From positions 1 through 64,000 of the forward strand of contig JAGBDN010000069.1 of NCBI GenBank assembly GCA_017937485.1: DNA of 64,000 bases. The letters are read 5' to 3'. The notes beneath the pieces are model-generated. The model did not search any database. It had not been told where the DNA came from and saw nothing but the letters and a program-made list of their open reading frames with translations. The stretch's first letter is position 1. The number at the start of each line of letters is the position of its first letter. Source of the DNA: Thermoguttaceae bacterium (GTDB lineage Bacteria > Planctomycetota > Planctomycetia > Pirellulales > Thermoguttaceae). The position numbers and the translations under genes are program-made. Positions 26,182-36,042 of this stretch are shown here, in pieces.

Positions 26182-28062
26182 ATGAAAAAAGAGAATGAGA
26201 AGAAAAAAGCGGCGACGAGTTGGAACGGCGTCAAATGGAACGCGGCGGTTGTCGCGATTTCCGGCGCCGCGCTTTTGGCGGACGTATGCGGTTGGAATCC
26301 TTGGGGTTGGAGCGGCGCTTGGGTCGCGGTTGTTTTATGCGGCGTTCCGATTCTTTGGGAAGCGGCGGTCGGTTTTTTCGGGTCGTTGAATGTGAAGACG
26401 GGGCTTTTAGTCGCGTTGGCGTTGGTCGCGTCGCTTGCTCTTGGCGAAACGTTCGCGGCGGGCGAAGTCGCTTTCATAATGAAGTTAGGTTCGCTGTTGG
26501 AGGAATGGGCGGTCGCTCGGGCGCGTTCCGGACTCGAAACGATAACGGAGCTAACGCCTTTAACGGCGCGAGTTGTCGACGAAAACGGCGTCGAGCGAAA
26601 CGTTGCGGCCGAGGAAGTCGTCGTCGGGGCGCGCGTTCGAGTTTTGCCGGGCGAAACGATTCCGCTCGACGGCGAGATAATTTTCGGCGCGACTTCGGTC
26701 GATCAAAGCGTCGCGACGGGCGAGTCGACGCCGGTCGATAAAACGATTGGCGACAAGACGTTAAGCGGGACGCTAAATCTTTTCGGCGCGTTCGATATGA
26801 CGGTCGAGAGAATCGCCGCGGACAGCTCGATTCAACGGACGATTCGCTGGGCGCGTTCGGTCGACGTCGGGAAAACGCGGATTGTTCGTATTGCCGACCG
26901 TTGGGCGACTTACGTCGTCTTCGGAGCGTTGGCGATCGCGCTCGGCGTTTGGGGGGCGACCGGCGACGTCGCGCGGGCGGCGACCGTTTTAATCGTTTTC
27001 TGCCCTTGCGCGTTGACTTTAGCGACTCCGACGGCGGTCGCGGCGGCCGTCGGAGCGGCGGCGCGACGCGGCGTTCTTATTCGCGAAGGAGACGTTTTCG
27101 AACGTTTGGCAACTATTTCGACCGTTTGCTGGGATAAAACGGGAACGCTAACCTTTGGGAAACCGGAGGTTGCGGGCGTCGCGGCGTTTGGCGAACGCGA
27201 CGAAAAAGAAATGTTAACGGACGTCGCCGCCGTCGAGCGTTTTTCGGAACATCCGTTGGCGAAAGCGATCGTTCGATATTGTCGCGAAACCTTGGCGATT
27301 CCGTCGGTTAGCGTCGAGCGTTTCGTTGCGGAACCGGGACGCGGCGCGTTCGGCGTCGTCGACGACAAGGAGGTTTTCGTCGGTTCCGCGCGAGCGTTGG
27401 CGGAGCGGAACGTCGCGATTTTGGACGAAGCGCAAACGAAGGTTGAGCGATTTGTAAAAGACGGTTGCGCCGTCGTTTACGTCGCGATAGATGTCGCGGC
27501 GGCGGGCGCGATTTTCTTGTCGGACGTCGAACGCTCGACGAGCGCGGCGACGATAAAGCGGTTGCAACATATTGGCGTTCGGTCGGTTATGTTGACCGGC
27601 GACGGCGAGGGCGCGGCGGCGACGATCGCGAAACGCTTGGGAATCGACGAATTTGCCGCCAGCTGCTTGCCGGAAAATAAGTTGGAAGAAATCGCAAAGC
27701 GGCGAGAAGCGGGAGAACGCGTCTGTATGGTCGGCGACGGCGTCAACGACGCGCCGGCGTTGGCGAAGGCGACCGTCGGCGTCGCGTTCGGAAACAGTTG
27801 CGATTTTGCGGCGAGCGTCGCCGACGTCGCGGTTGTAAGCGGCGACATTAAAGAGGTTGCGTCGCTCTTGGCGTTGGCGCGGCGAACGGCGGCGGTCGTT
27901 CGGTTCAATTTAGCGTTTTCGTTGGCGTTGAATTTTCTCGCCGTCGCGCTGGCGGCTTGCGGTTGGCTCGGGCCGACGCTCGGAGCGCTCGCGCATAACG
28001 CCGGTTCGGTCTTGGTTATCGCAAACTCCGCGTTCTTAACAAGTTGGCGAGAGAAAGTTTAA
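26182..28062 (+). CDS. heavy-metal (probably copper) P1B-type ATPase without N-terminal HMA domain
   Basis: 626 residues. Ion site CPC at residues 274-276, phosphorylation DKTGT at D318, actuator TGES, nucleotide-domain SEHPLAKA, and GDGVNDAP from G518. Membrane segments lie before and after these as in P1B pumps. The normal CxxC metal-binding domain is missing, replaced by a short Lys/Glu-rich leader. The last helix pair reads AHNAGSVLVIANS, which differs from standard CopA and ZntA types, so the metal is less certain than the csoR neighbour suggests. AGGAGAGG precedes the ATG. Likely exports Cu(I) when CsoR is released. Confidence 0.92.
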   Translation: MKKENEKKKAATSWNGVKWNAAVVAISGAALLADVCGWNPWGWSGAWVAVVLCGVPILWEAAVGFFGSLNVKTGLLVALALVASLALGETFAAGEVAFIMKLGSLLEEWAVARARSGLETITELTPLTARVVDENGVERNVAAEEVVVGARVRVLPGETIPLDGEIIFGATSVDQSVATGESTPVDKTIGDKTLSGTLNLFGAFDMTVERIAADSSIQRTIRWARSVDVGKTRIVRIADRWATYVVFGALAIALGVWGATGDVARAATVLIVFCPCALTLATPTAVAAAVGAAARRGVLIREGDVFERLATISTVCWDKTGTLTFGKPEVAGVAAFGERDEKEMLTDVAAVERFSEHPLAKAIVRYCRETLAIPSVSVERFVAEPGRGAFGVVDDKEVFVGSARALAERNVAILDEAQTKVERFVKDGCAVVYVAIDVAAAGAIFLSDVERSTSAATIKRLQHIGVRSVMLTGDGEGAAATIAKRLGIDEFAASCLPENKLEEIAKRREAGERVCMVGDGVNDAPALAKATVGVAFGNSCDFAASVADVAVVSGDIKEVASLLALARRTAAVVRFNLAFSLALNFLAVALAACGWLGPTLGALAHNAGSVLVIANSAFLTSWREKV

Positions 28063-28075
28063 ACGGCGACGGCGC

Positions 28076-28114
28076 TTTCGGTCGAACGCGGCGCAAAGCG
28101 ACGTTCGACCGAAA
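28076..28114. repeat. 13-bp perfect inverted repeat between convergent genes
   Basis: TTTCGGTCGAACG (28076-28088) and CGTTCGACCGAAA (28102-28114), loop 13. The T run is on the outer 5' side, not after the stem, so it is not a canonical terminator. It shares TTTCGGTCG with the palindrome at 39492. Confidence 0.7.
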
Positions 28115-28131
28115 AGCGGAAAATAAACGTT

Positions 28132-29340
28132 TTAACGTTGAACGAAACGTTCGACGTCGAGCGCTAAAACGCGTTCAAGTTCTTGCGGTTCCGACGTTTG
28201 CGCGAACGCGATCGCGGCGAGCGGACGGCGGCGCCAGTCGATTCGGCGCAACTCGAACAACGTCGAAAACTCCCGAGCTAACGCGTCGTAATCGAAAGCG
28301 GCGTCGGCGTTTGCGGCGGCGCCGGCGAGCGCGGGCGGCGTTTCGAAAATCGCGAAATACGAAACGACGTCGTCGGTCTCGGCGTCGGCGAGAATCCGAT
28401 TCCAATCGGGACGCAAACCGCGCGTCAGCGTCTCGTAAACGTCGACGCCGTAAGCGTAAAACGCCAGCTCCGTCGTGTGCCAACCGGCGAAACGACCCGG
28501 GTTGACTTCGATGGGAACGAGCGAACCGTCGGCGGCGACGCGGAACTCGGCGTGAAACGGAAACGCGACGTCGAACGGCGTATCCAACGCGTTCGCAACG
28601 GTTGCGCCGATTTGGGCGAGCGTCGTTTCGAGCGTCGGCAAAAGGCGGCGAACGAATTTTTTCGACGTCGTGTAAATTCGGTCGCGAACGTCGGTCGAGC
28701 TGGCGAACGGGTGTCGCAAGACGTCGAGGACGACCGGCGTTCCGTCGACGGCGAAATAAGCGTCGACCGCGAGTTCTTCGCCGTCGACCGTTTCTTCGAT
28801 CAAATAACGGGTTAGGTCGACGACTTCGCGCGGAAAGTCGGCGGATTTGCCGTCGGCGAACGCGGCGCTTTCGCGGAGAATTTCGGCTCGGACGCGTTCC
28901 CAATCCTCCGCCGATTCGACGAAACGAACGCCGACGCTCAAAAATCCGACCGACGGCTTGACAACGAAGCGACGCGGCAAGTCTTCGTATCGCAACGTTT
29001 GCAACTCCGCTAAGTCGACTTCGCGGAAAGCGAAATTCGGGTAAAGCGGCGCGACGGCTTGTCGAAATTTTGCTTTATTCTTGAACAATTCGGCGAACCG
29101 AACGAACGGCGCGTCGGGCAAAAGACTTGCGACGCGGCTTAGCCCGTTTTCCGAATTGCAGTACAAGGGCTCCGGAATTTTGCGGTAATACTCGACGAAC
29201 TCCTTCTCCGAAACCAAGTTAAGGTTGCGGTTCGCGACGTTGAATTCCTCGACGGCGGCGCCGCGAAGAACGCGCGCTTGCAGTTTTTCCAGCGAACGGA
29301 AAAAGAAATCGGACGCGAAAGGGTGTTCGACGACGAACAT
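28132..29340 (-). CDS. ATP-grasp domain protein, substrate unknown
   Basis: 402 residues. ATP-grasp features: RRFVVKPSVGFLSVGVR (ATP lysine and glycine loop), YLIEETVDGEELAVDAYF (hinge and carboxylates), and PIEVNPGRFAGWH (Mg ligand E-x-N). Enzymes of this fold ligate a carboxylate to an amine or thiol via acyl phosphate. There is no neighbouring pathway gene to identify the substrate. It converges on the metal ATPase gene and is preceded by the TPR gene, with a terminator-like hairpin between. Confidence 0.85.
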   Translation of the reverse strand: MFVVEHPFASDFFFRSLEKLQARVLRGAAVEEFNVANRNLNLVSEKEFVEYYRKIPEPLYCNSENGLSRVASLLPDAPFVRFAELFKNKAKFRQAVAPLYPNFAFREVDLAELQTLRYEDLPRRFVVKPSVGFLSVGVRFVESAEDWERVRAEILRESAAFADGKSADFPREVVDLTRYLIEETVDGEELAVDAYFAVDGTPVVLDVLRHPFASSTDVRDRIYTTSKKFVRRLLPTLETTLAQIGATVANALDTPFDVAFPFHAEFRVAADGSLVPIEVNPGRFAGWHTTELAFYAYGVDVYETLTRGLRPDWNRILADAETDDVVSYFAIFETPPALAGAAANADAAFDYDALAREFSTLFELRRIDWRRRPLAAIAFAQTSEPQELERVLALDVERFVQR

Positions 29341-29375
29341 TTATTGGTCTCCTAACTCTGACGGTAAAAAAAGTT

Positions 29376-29454
29376 GCGTCGACGTTAAACGCAAAATGGT
29401 CGAACGTCGACGCGTTAAGAAAGACGCCGCGATAGTTTGTCAACGTCGCGGCGT
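29376..29454 (-). terminator. two hairpins between the ATP-grasp and TPR genes
   Basis: On the minus strand the TPR message meets ACGCCGCGA/TCGCGGCGT (29446-29454 and 29424-29432) followed by a T-rich CTTTCTT, a likely terminator. Further on, GCGTCGACGTT (29376-29386) and AACGTCGACGC (29403-29413) form a perfect 11-bp inverted repeat ahead of the ATP-grasp start. Confidence 0.6.
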
Positions 29455-29470
29455 TGAGCGTTATCTCGTT

Positions 29471-30958
29471 TTATTTTTGCGGTTGCGCTGGCGTCGCTTC
29501 AAGTTGTTTCGCAAGCGCGGCGGCGGCGACGCGTTTGGCGAACGGCGGTTTCGTCGCGAGCGCGGCGTTCAGAAGTTGTTTCGCGGCGGCGATTTGGCCT
29601 TTTTCGACGAGCGCGACGGCGAAGTAATACGCGGCGGCGGCGTTGATTTGACCGTCGGCGACCGACTGTTGCAGAGCTTGAATCGCGGCTTCGGTTTCGC
29701 CGGAGCGGTAAAGCGTCCAGCCGAGCGTCGCGAGATAATCGCGGTTGTTCGACTGCTTTTGAACGTTGCTCGTCGCGTATTGAACGGCGCGCTTGCGCTT
29801 CTCGGCGTCGTCTTGTTCGCAGAGCGCGAGCGCGAGCCCGGCGATCGCTTCGGCGTCGAGCGGATTTTGACGAACGGCCTCTTGGAACGCCGCCTCGGCT
29901 TGCGGATAATCGGAGCGGAAGAGCGCGACTTTGCCGTAAATCTTTAAAACGTCGGCGCTTTTGTCGTTGGAATAAAGTTGGCGAGCGCGCGTCCAAGCGG
30001 TTTCGAGATCGTTTTCCTCGAGCGCCGTCGAAATCGATAAAACGAGCGTCGGAACGGACTTCGGCGACGCTTTCAACGCGGCGTCCAAATATTTTTTCGC
30101 GTTGGCGAGGTCGCCGCGTTCGGCGTAAAGTTGCGAAAGAAGCGCGTCGGCCGGAAGCGTCGACGACGCGGCGTCGGCGGGCGTCAGTTTGTCGGCGCGA
30201 ACGAACATTTCGCGGGCTTTATCCTCTTGATTTTGCTGGAATAAGACGCGACCGAGCGCGCGATCCAGCTCCGCCGTTTCGCCGTCGAGTTTGATTAGCG
30301 CGAGAATCGCCTCTTGCGCCGCCGGCCAACGTCGCCGAGCGTTCGAATACGCGAGTTGCAACGTAAGCGCTTTGCGCGTAAGGTTTTGTTTGCGCGTCGG
30401 ATTGGCGGAGTATTGTTCGAGAACGCGGCGGCCTTGGAGCGTCAACAGTTCGGCGGCGGTCAGGGAACCTTCGAGGAGCGAAATTTCGGCGAGCGAAAGG
30501 AACGCTTCCGGGTCGTTCGGCGATTCCTCGGTCGCGAGTTCGAGCGACGTTCGCACCGCTTTCGGATTTTGGAGTTCGGCGAACCAACGCGCCAAGATCA
30601 AACGCGGCGGCGTCGCGGCCGGATTCGAGGCGGCGAGTTCTTGAAGCGACGCAAGGGCGCCCGCTAAGTTTTGCGAATTAAAATGTTGCAACGCCTCTTG
30701 GTATTTGGCTTCCTCGGCGGCGGACAATTTGGGCGCGTCGACGGCGGGCGCGGTTTGGGGCGCGGCGGCCTGAGCTGGACGAGCGGCGGACGGCGCTTGC
30801 GCGACTTTGACGGCGCTCTTGGAAGCGGATTTGTTCGCGGACGCGGCGGCGCGAGGTCGGGACGTTTGCGCGAACGCGGGCGACGCGTCGACGGCGAAGC
30901 CGAGCGCGAGGAGCAGAGCGAACGAGACGCGAGAAACGGAGGGGCGAAGGACGAACAT
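29471..30958 (-). CDS. secreted TPR-repeat protein
   Basis: 495 residues. Signal peptide at residues 1-31 (FALLLALGFAVDASPAFAQ). An Ala/Pro/Lys-rich linker follows, then tetratricopeptide repeats over most of the rest, for example AEEAKYQEALQHFNSQNLAG, DYPQAEAAFQEAVRQNPLDA and ATLGWTLYRSGETEAAIQAL. TPR arrays act as protein-binding scaffolds; here in the periplasm or on the outer membrane. Start at 30958 gives a clean signal peptide and AAGGAA upstream; a longer in-frame reading to 31057 adds nothing signal-like. Confidence 0.9.
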   Translation of the reverse strand: MFVLRPSVSRVSFALLLALGFAVDASPAFAQTSRPRAAASANKSASKSAVKVAQAPSAARPAQAAAPQTAPAVDAPKLSAAEEAKYQEALQHFNSQNLAGALASLQELAASNPAATPPRLILARWFAELQNPKAVRTSLELATEESPNDPEAFLSLAEISLLEGSLTAAELLTLQGRRVLEQYSANPTRKQNLTRKALTLQLAYSNARRRWPAAQEAILALIKLDGETAELDRALGRVLFQQNQEDKAREMFVRADKLTPADAASSTLPADALLSQLYAERGDLANAKKYLDAALKASPKSVPTLVLSISTALEENDLETAWTRARQLYSNDKSADVLKIYGKVALFRSDYPQAEAAFQEAVRQNPLDAEAIAGLALALCEQDDAEKRKRAVQYATSNVQKQSNNRDYLATLGWTLYRSGETEAAIQALQQSVADGQINAAAAYYFAVALVEKGQIAAAKQLLNAALATKPPFAKRVAAAALAKQLEATPAQPQK

Positions 30959-31233
30959 GCGAAATTCCTTAACACAACGACGTAAAACGACGCCGCTTAA
31001 AGCGACGAACGATAACAAGTTGGCGCAAAACGAAGGCGAAAGCGCCGCGCGTCGCAAGTATAGCGAAAAAGCCGAACGGACGCAAGCGCAATCGACGGCG
31101 GAAGCGGGGGCGAGGCGACGGCGGCAAAGATAAGACGTTTAAAACAGCCGTTTAGACGAACGCGAAACGCCGCGTTCGAAACGTCGGCGCGGCGGCAAAG
31201 AAAAATAAAAAAGGAGCGTTTTCGGCGGCGCGT

Positions 31234-31644
31234 TTAGTCGACGGCGACGACGCGGAGGCGCGGGCGTTCGTCGCAAGGAACGAAAAGACGCGGAAAAACG
31301 GGAGCGGATTCGCATTCCGGCGCGGCGTCGTTGAAAACGTCGAGCGACGGCGTTTGGCGCGGTTTCGCTTGCGCGCGTCGGAAAGCGTCGAGGCGAAAGA
31401 TCGTCGGTTCGGCGTCGACGGGCGTTTCGCGGGAAAAGACGGCGAGGCGCGGACGTTCGGACGTTGCGTCGGACTCGGGGTCTTGCGAACGCTCGGAACG
31501 GAACGCAAGCGAAATAAGCTCTTGCGACAACGAAAGCGCGGCGGACGCGAGATCGCCGGAGCGACGGTCGGCGGCGCGGGCGTCGGCGAAAAAACGGCGC
31601 GCGCGTTCGGCGGCGGCGTCGAGGTCGCGTTGAAAATCGTTCAT
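31234..31644 (-). CDS. small hypothetical protein
   Basis: 136 residues, soluble, rich in Arg, Ala and Glu at the start (NDFQRDLDAAAERARRFFAD) and in Pro/Arg later. GGAG lies 5 bases after a gap before the ATG at 31644, which supports this start; the longer reading frame upstream does not. No known domain. It lies between the TPR gene and the HzsA-like gene on the same strand. Confidence 0.6.
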   Translation of the reverse strand: MNDFQRDLDAAAERARRFFADARAADRRSGDLASAALSLSQELISLAFRSERSQDPESDATSERPRLAVFSRETPVDAEPTIFRLDAFRRAQAKPRQTPSLDVFNDAAPECESAPVFPRLFVPCDERPRLRVVAVD

Positions 31645-31834
31645 AAAGGCTCCGTCGGCGAAAAGAAACGAGACGCGAACGCGGAAAACGTCGCGAAAAT
31701 AAGGGGAGGGCGCAACGCGAGCCCTCGTCTTGGCGACGATAACAAATCGGCGCGTTCGGCGCAAGAGCAAATTTTGGCGCGGGCGGAAAAAAAGAAAACG
31801 CCGCCGAAAGAGAAAGCGCGATGAAAATAGAGCG

Positions 31835-31872
31835 AAAAAAAGCCGAATCGACGCGGCGGCCGATTCGGCGTT
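31835..31872 (-). terminator. intrinsic terminator of the HzsA-like gene
   Basis: Minus-strand stem GCCGAATCG/CGATTCGGC (31861-31869 with 31842-31850), loop 10, followed on that strand by seven T (31835-31841). Confidence 0.85.
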
Positions 31873-31943
31873 GAAGTTGGAAGTCGCTTAAACTCGACGG
31901 TTGCGTCGCGAAACGTCAGCCGTCGAGTTGCGTTGGAAAACGT

Positions 31944-34900
31944 TTATTCGTCGCGCCAAGTCGAGCCGACGAGCGCGTCGATTTGCAGGTCGTTCAACTT
32001 TTCGCCCTTCGAAACGGCGTCGCGGGCGGCTTGTTCGCGTTGACGGAAGTAACGGTAACGCTTTTCTTGGTCGACTTCGACGGCGGCGACCGGTTCGAAA
32101 TCGGACGCTTCGCCGCGATCTTGCTTCGCGAGCCGCTCTTGACCGCGCTTAACGAGGGCGAGCGCTTCGGCGTATTCCGGCGAAACCGACGCGTCGGCGG
32201 CGCCCCAACGGTTCAAGCAGGGGCTCCGCTCCGGACGGTCGAACGAAATCGCGGCGCTCAACGCCAAATTCTTGAGGCCGGTCAACTCGGATAGGCGCTT
32301 CGTTTCGTCGTTCGTCAGCGGCGAACGCCCGTAGGGGTTGTCGCGATACGCCGAGCCGTAAGTCGGGTAATACGGCGCGTTAATATCGATCCAAGTCGCG
32401 ACGCGGTCGACCGCCTCCGCGTCGACTTTGCGGTCGACGTAAAGACCGAGTTCTCGGCGTTTATCGTCGATTTCCGGTTTCGCGTGGCCCTTTGTCAAAA
32501 CTTCGTAAAGTCGGCTTTGGCGGGCGCCCCAGAAGTTCGGCTCGAACTTGTTGTGCGGGCCGGCGCCGGGGACGCGAACGAGTTCCTTCGAGCGAATTTG
32601 CCAATACGACGCGTTGAACGCCGGGTTGCGGTCGCCCGCGAGGACGAGCTTTTCGCCCGCCGGTTTGCCGAAGTCGTGGCAAGCGACGCAGTACTTGTCG
32701 AAGACCGGCTGGACTTCTTCCAAATAGCTGAACAAACGCGGTTCGCCGCGCCAAGGTTCGAGCGGAAGCGGGTCGCCGGAGAGCGCGGCGCCGGCCAAAG
32801 CGCCGGAAGTCGGCGCGTCGAGACGGCTTTCGTGGCAACCGACGCAAGCGTTCGTTTCGCCGGGGCGCGCCATTATCCCGCTGCGCATCGACTGAATCAT
32901 AACGCCTTCCGCGTCAAGGAGTTGAAAGTAAACGAAACGGTCGGCCGGAACCGCGAACGAAACGCTGCCGTCCTCCGCGACCGGAACCGTCCCGAGGATT
33001 CGTTTGTTGTTGAAGTCGTTCCAAGCCATTCCCGGCGCTTGCGTTCCGGCGCCCTGCCAGTTGGCGTGCGTCCAGAAACGTTTTTCCGGCGACTCGACGA
33101 CGCGCAAGTATTTGACGGAGCCCGGCTCGACGTTTTGCATCCCGAAGCCTTCGTAAACGTTGCTAACGTGGAAGTAACCGTTCGGGTCGCTAAGGTCGAC
33201 GCGGTCGGCGATCGTCGCGGGGACGTCGGTCGGGAGAATCGGGCGAGCGTCGAAACAACCGGGGCCGTCCGTCCAAACTTGCGTCGCGCCGCCGTCCGGG
33301 TCGAGAACGTAAAGCGCGGTTTCGTCGCCGTTTCCGGTTTGACCGGTCGCCAAAACGAAGCCGTCTTCGAGCGGGAACGGGTCTTCGTACTTGCGAGGCG
33401 AGCGCGTAAACGTATCGTATTTATAGACTTCGCGCAACGGATCGGCGCCGGGCGCGTCGGAGACCCAGTCGATCGTTTCCGGAGGCCAAGTTTGGAGAAC
33501 CGGCGCTTTGCCGTCGAGTCCCAAGCGGCGGTCGATCAGCGCGACGGCGCCCCAAGGTCGGTCGTGGCAAGAACTTAGGACGCAAACGAACGTCGAGTCG
33601 TCGCCGGGAAGCGGGCGCGCGTCGATGACGCCGCCGGGGGACGCGGTGTTGTTGCCCCAAAAGATTTCGTGTTTCGCGCCGTCCGGGTTCGTTACCCAAA
33701 CGCCCTGCGCGTCGCCGAAGTTGCGGTCGACGTACTCCCAACGGTCGTAAATCAGGCGACCGTCCGAAAGGAGCGCGGCGTGTCCTTCGAAGAGCGTGCT
33801 TTTGCCGATTTGGCGAACGTTCGTGCCGTCGCCGTTCATTTTGTGCAAATTGCCCATAATGTGGCGGTTGCACATGCAGTATTTCGGCTCGCGCGTCGAC
33901 GAGAAGACGATTTCGCCGGTCGGGAGGTAAAGCGGGTCGAAGTCGCAGGCGCCGGAGACGAACGTCAGTTGGCGAAAACCGGCGGTTTGGGCAAGCTGGG
34001 CGATTTCTTCGGCGGTCGTTGCGGCGGTAATTTTGATCGGCGCGCGGTCGGCGGCGAGGTCGAGCGTCATTTCGCCGATGTGGTAGTCGTCGTCTTTAGA
34101 TTTGCGGAACGAAAAGACGACTTTCGTCGCGTCGAACGACAGCTCCGGGTCGCGAACGATTCCGTCCGGGAGTTCGAGGAGCGTTTTCGACTCGTTGGTT
34201 TTCGGGTTCCAAACGACGAGCGCGGAGTCGCCGACAAAGCTGTTCTCGTTGATTTCGCCCTTTTGGAAGAGCGTCGCGGTGTTGTGATGGTCGGGGCGGT
34301 ATTGAGCGCGGCGAACGTAAAGAACCGGCGCGTCGAGGGTTCGGAGAGCGTCGAGCGCGGCTTCTTTCTTTTCCGCTTCTTTGCGCTGAGCTTCGAGGCG
34401 CGCTTTTTCGAAGAAGTCGCGGCGCAGTTTCGTTCCGGCGTCGGAGATTTTACCGGGGATTTCGAACGCGTCGCAGCGGATATGCGCCCAGCCGCCGGTT
34501 TCGAGGTCGACGACCCGAATCAGCGCGAGGCGGCCTTTGTATTCCGCGACGTTCCAAGCGACCGGGTCGAGCTTTTGGTTGTTTTTCCCGACGACTTTCA
34601 AAACCGTTTCGACGTCGCCGCTTTCGGCGAGAAGAGCCAACGCGACGTAAACGTTTTGACGCTCCGCGCCCCCTCCGCCGACGAGGAATTTCAGCTCGTC
34701 GCCGACGATTTCAAAGACCGGCGACTCGATAACGCAACGAACGTCGTCGGTCGGCGCCGCCGAAGCGGTCGATTCGAGCGTCGTTAGGTAACGCTTGCCC
34801 TGTTTGACGTAAGGGACGGTTTCGTCGTGAAACTCGGCGTCGCGATCGCCGATCGGTTTCGTGTTCGCGCCTTCGACGATCGCCCAACCGGCGGACGCGA

Positions 34901-35006
34901 GGTCGCCGCTTTCGAAGTCGTAAACGAGCGGAGCGTCGGGCGCGGCGAAAACGGGCGCCGCCATTAATATTAATAAGGAGAAAAACGACGATAACGATGC
35001 TTTCAT
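31944..35006 (-). CDS. HzsA-like secreted protein with beta-propeller and two c-type haem motifs
   Basis: 1020 residues. Signal peptide about residues 1-21 (LLILMAAPVFA). The central part contains the hydrazine-synthase-alpha-related domain of planctomycetes, with CMCNRHIMGNLHKMNGDGTN, LSDGRLIYDRWEYVDRN and SSCHDRPWGAVALID. Two CxxCH haem sites follow: CVGCH near residue 721 and CVACH near 773. Members outside anammox bacteria are common in this phylum and lack a demonstrated hydrazine role; electron transfer linked to a secreted propeller is the safe reading. The start at 35006 has AGGAA upstream. A strong terminator follows the gene. Confidence 0.88.
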   Translation of the reverse strand: MKASLSSFFSLLILMAAPVFAAPDAPLVYDFESGDLASAGWAIVEGANTKPIGDRDAEFHDETVPYVKQGKRYLTTLESTASAAPTDDVRCVIESPVFEIVGDELKFLVGGGGAERQNVYVALALLAESGDVETVLKVVGKNNQKLDPVAWNVAEYKGRLALIRVVDLETGGWAHIRCDAFEIPGKISDAGTKLRRDFFEKARLEAQRKEAEKKEAALDALRTLDAPVLYVRRAQYRPDHHNTATLFQKGEINENSFVGDSALVVWNPKTNESKTLLELPDGIVRDPELSFDATKVVFSFRKSKDDDYHIGEMTLDLAADRAPIKITAATTAEEIAQLAQTAGFRQLTFVSGACDFDPLYLPTGEIVFSSTREPKYCMCNRHIMGNLHKMNGDGTNVRQIGKSTLFEGHAALLSDGRLIYDRWEYVDRNFGDAQGVWVTNPDGAKHEIFWGNNTASPGGVIDARPLPGDDSTFVCVLSSCHDRPWGAVALIDRRLGLDGKAPVLQTWPPETIDWVSDAPGADPLREVYKYDTFTRSPRKYEDPFPLEDGFVLATGQTGNGDETALYVLDPDGGATQVWTDGPGCFDARPILPTDVPATIADRVDLSDPNGYFHVSNVYEGFGMQNVEPGSVKYLRVVESPEKRFWTHANWQGAGTQAPGMAWNDFNNKRILGTVPVAEDGSVSFAVPADRFVYFQLLDAEGVMIQSMRSGIMARPGETNACVGCHESRLDAPTSGALAGAALSGDPLPLEPWRGEPRLFSYLEEVQPVFDKYCVACHDFGKPAGEKLVLAGDRNPAFNASYWQIRSKELVRVPGAGPHNKFEPNFWGARQSRLYEVLTKGHAKPEIDDKRRELGLYVDRKVDAEAVDRVATWIDINAPYYPTYGSAYRDNPYGRSPLTNDETKRLSELTGLKNLALSAAISFDRPERSPCLNRWGAADASVSPEYAEALALVKRGQERLAKQDRGEASDFEPVAAVEVDQEKRYRYFRQREQAARDAVSKGEKLNDLQIDALVGSTWRDE

Positions 35007-35176
35007 CGGACGGTTCCTCGCGGTTGCAAAACAACGCGTCGGACGTCGAAACGCCGGAAAATCGGCGAACTCGGCGTCGGCGCGTCGACGGAAAGTTAAG
35101 GTAATGCGAAAATGGGGGGAGCGGGGGAAACGGGGAAAACGGAGGACGGCGTCGCGACCGTTCGGCGACGCGACGG

Positions 35177-35968
35177 TCAAAACGCGTTTTCGGAACGCTC
35201 TTGAAGGAGCGTCGCGGCTCGTTCGACCGCCTTGGGCAAGACGTCGCCGATCGATTCGCGGAAAACGAGCGTCGCGAAACGGTCGAGCGGCGTCGGCGTT
35301 CGGTTGACGACGACAAACGGGACGTCGGCGTCGCACTCGCGCGGAAGCGCCGCCGCCGGATAGACTTGCAACGACGTGCCGAGAACGAGCAAAAGGCGCG
35401 TTTCCCACATCGCCCGTTGCGCGCCGGCCAAGGCCCGCTCGGGAAGCGCTTCGCCGAAGAAAGTAACGTCCGGCTTCAAAACGCCGCCGCATTCGGGACA
35501 GCGCGGAACCTCGCCCGCCGCGACGGTCGCGCCGAAGACGGAAGGCTCGAACGACCGCTCGCAAGCGACGCAACTCGACGTCCGCAACGTGCCGTGAATT
35601 TCCCAAACATTCGACGAACCGGCGGTCGAATGGAGCGCGTCGATGTTTTGCGTAACGATTTCGACGCGTTTGCCGAGCTTGCGTTCCAAGTCGGCGAGCG
35701 CGACGTGCCCGGCGTTCGGCGCCGACGCGACCGTTTGCGCGTAAAACGGCCCGAAAATCCGGTAAAACTCGCCCGGATTCTCGTTGAAAAAGTCGATGGA
35801 GAAGACCGCTTCCGACGTCGTTTGGTAAATTCCGGTCGACGAGCGGAAGTCGGGGATTCCGCTTTCGGTCGAAATTCCGGCGCCGGTCAGCGCGGCGATT
35901 TTCGGCGACGCGGCCAACAGTTCGGCGAATCGTTGAATTTTCGCGTCAAAATCGAGTTCGGCGGGCAT
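35177..35968 (-). CDS. Sir2-family NAD-dependent protein deacylase
   Basis: 263 residues, normal bacterial length. Motifs: ALTGAGISTESGIPDFRS for NAD, TQNIDALH with the catalytic His context WEIHGTL, four zinc cysteines in CVAC and CPEC, FFGEALPE, and LGTSLQVYPAAAL. It removes acyl groups from lysines using NAD. ATG at 35968 has AGAGG upstream. It follows a hypothetical gene on the same strand by 74 bases and precedes the HzsA-like gene after a 170-base gap. Confidence 0.95.
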   Translation of the reverse strand: MPAELDFDAKIQRFAELLAASPKIAALTGAGISTESGIPDFRSSTGIYQTTSEAVFSIDFFNENPGEFYRIFGPFYAQTVASAPNAGHVALADLERKLGKRVEIVTQNIDALHSTAGSSNVWEIHGTLRTSSCVACERSFEPSVFGATVAAGEVPRCPECGGVLKPDVTFFGEALPERALAGAQRAMWETRLLLVLGTSLQVYPAAALPRECDADVPFVVVNRTPTPLDRFATLVFRESIGDVLPKAVERAATLLQERSENAF

Positions 35969-36042
35969 TTTGGCGGCCTCTCGGCGGTTAACATAGGGAA
36001 CGCGGGCAAAACGGGGAAACGGAACGGGAAGACGCGGCGCCG

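Noticed and set aside
35007..35606. Extension of the HzsA-like gene upstream of 35006
   Set aside because: Overlaps the sirtuin gene in another frame and the signal peptide begins at 35006.
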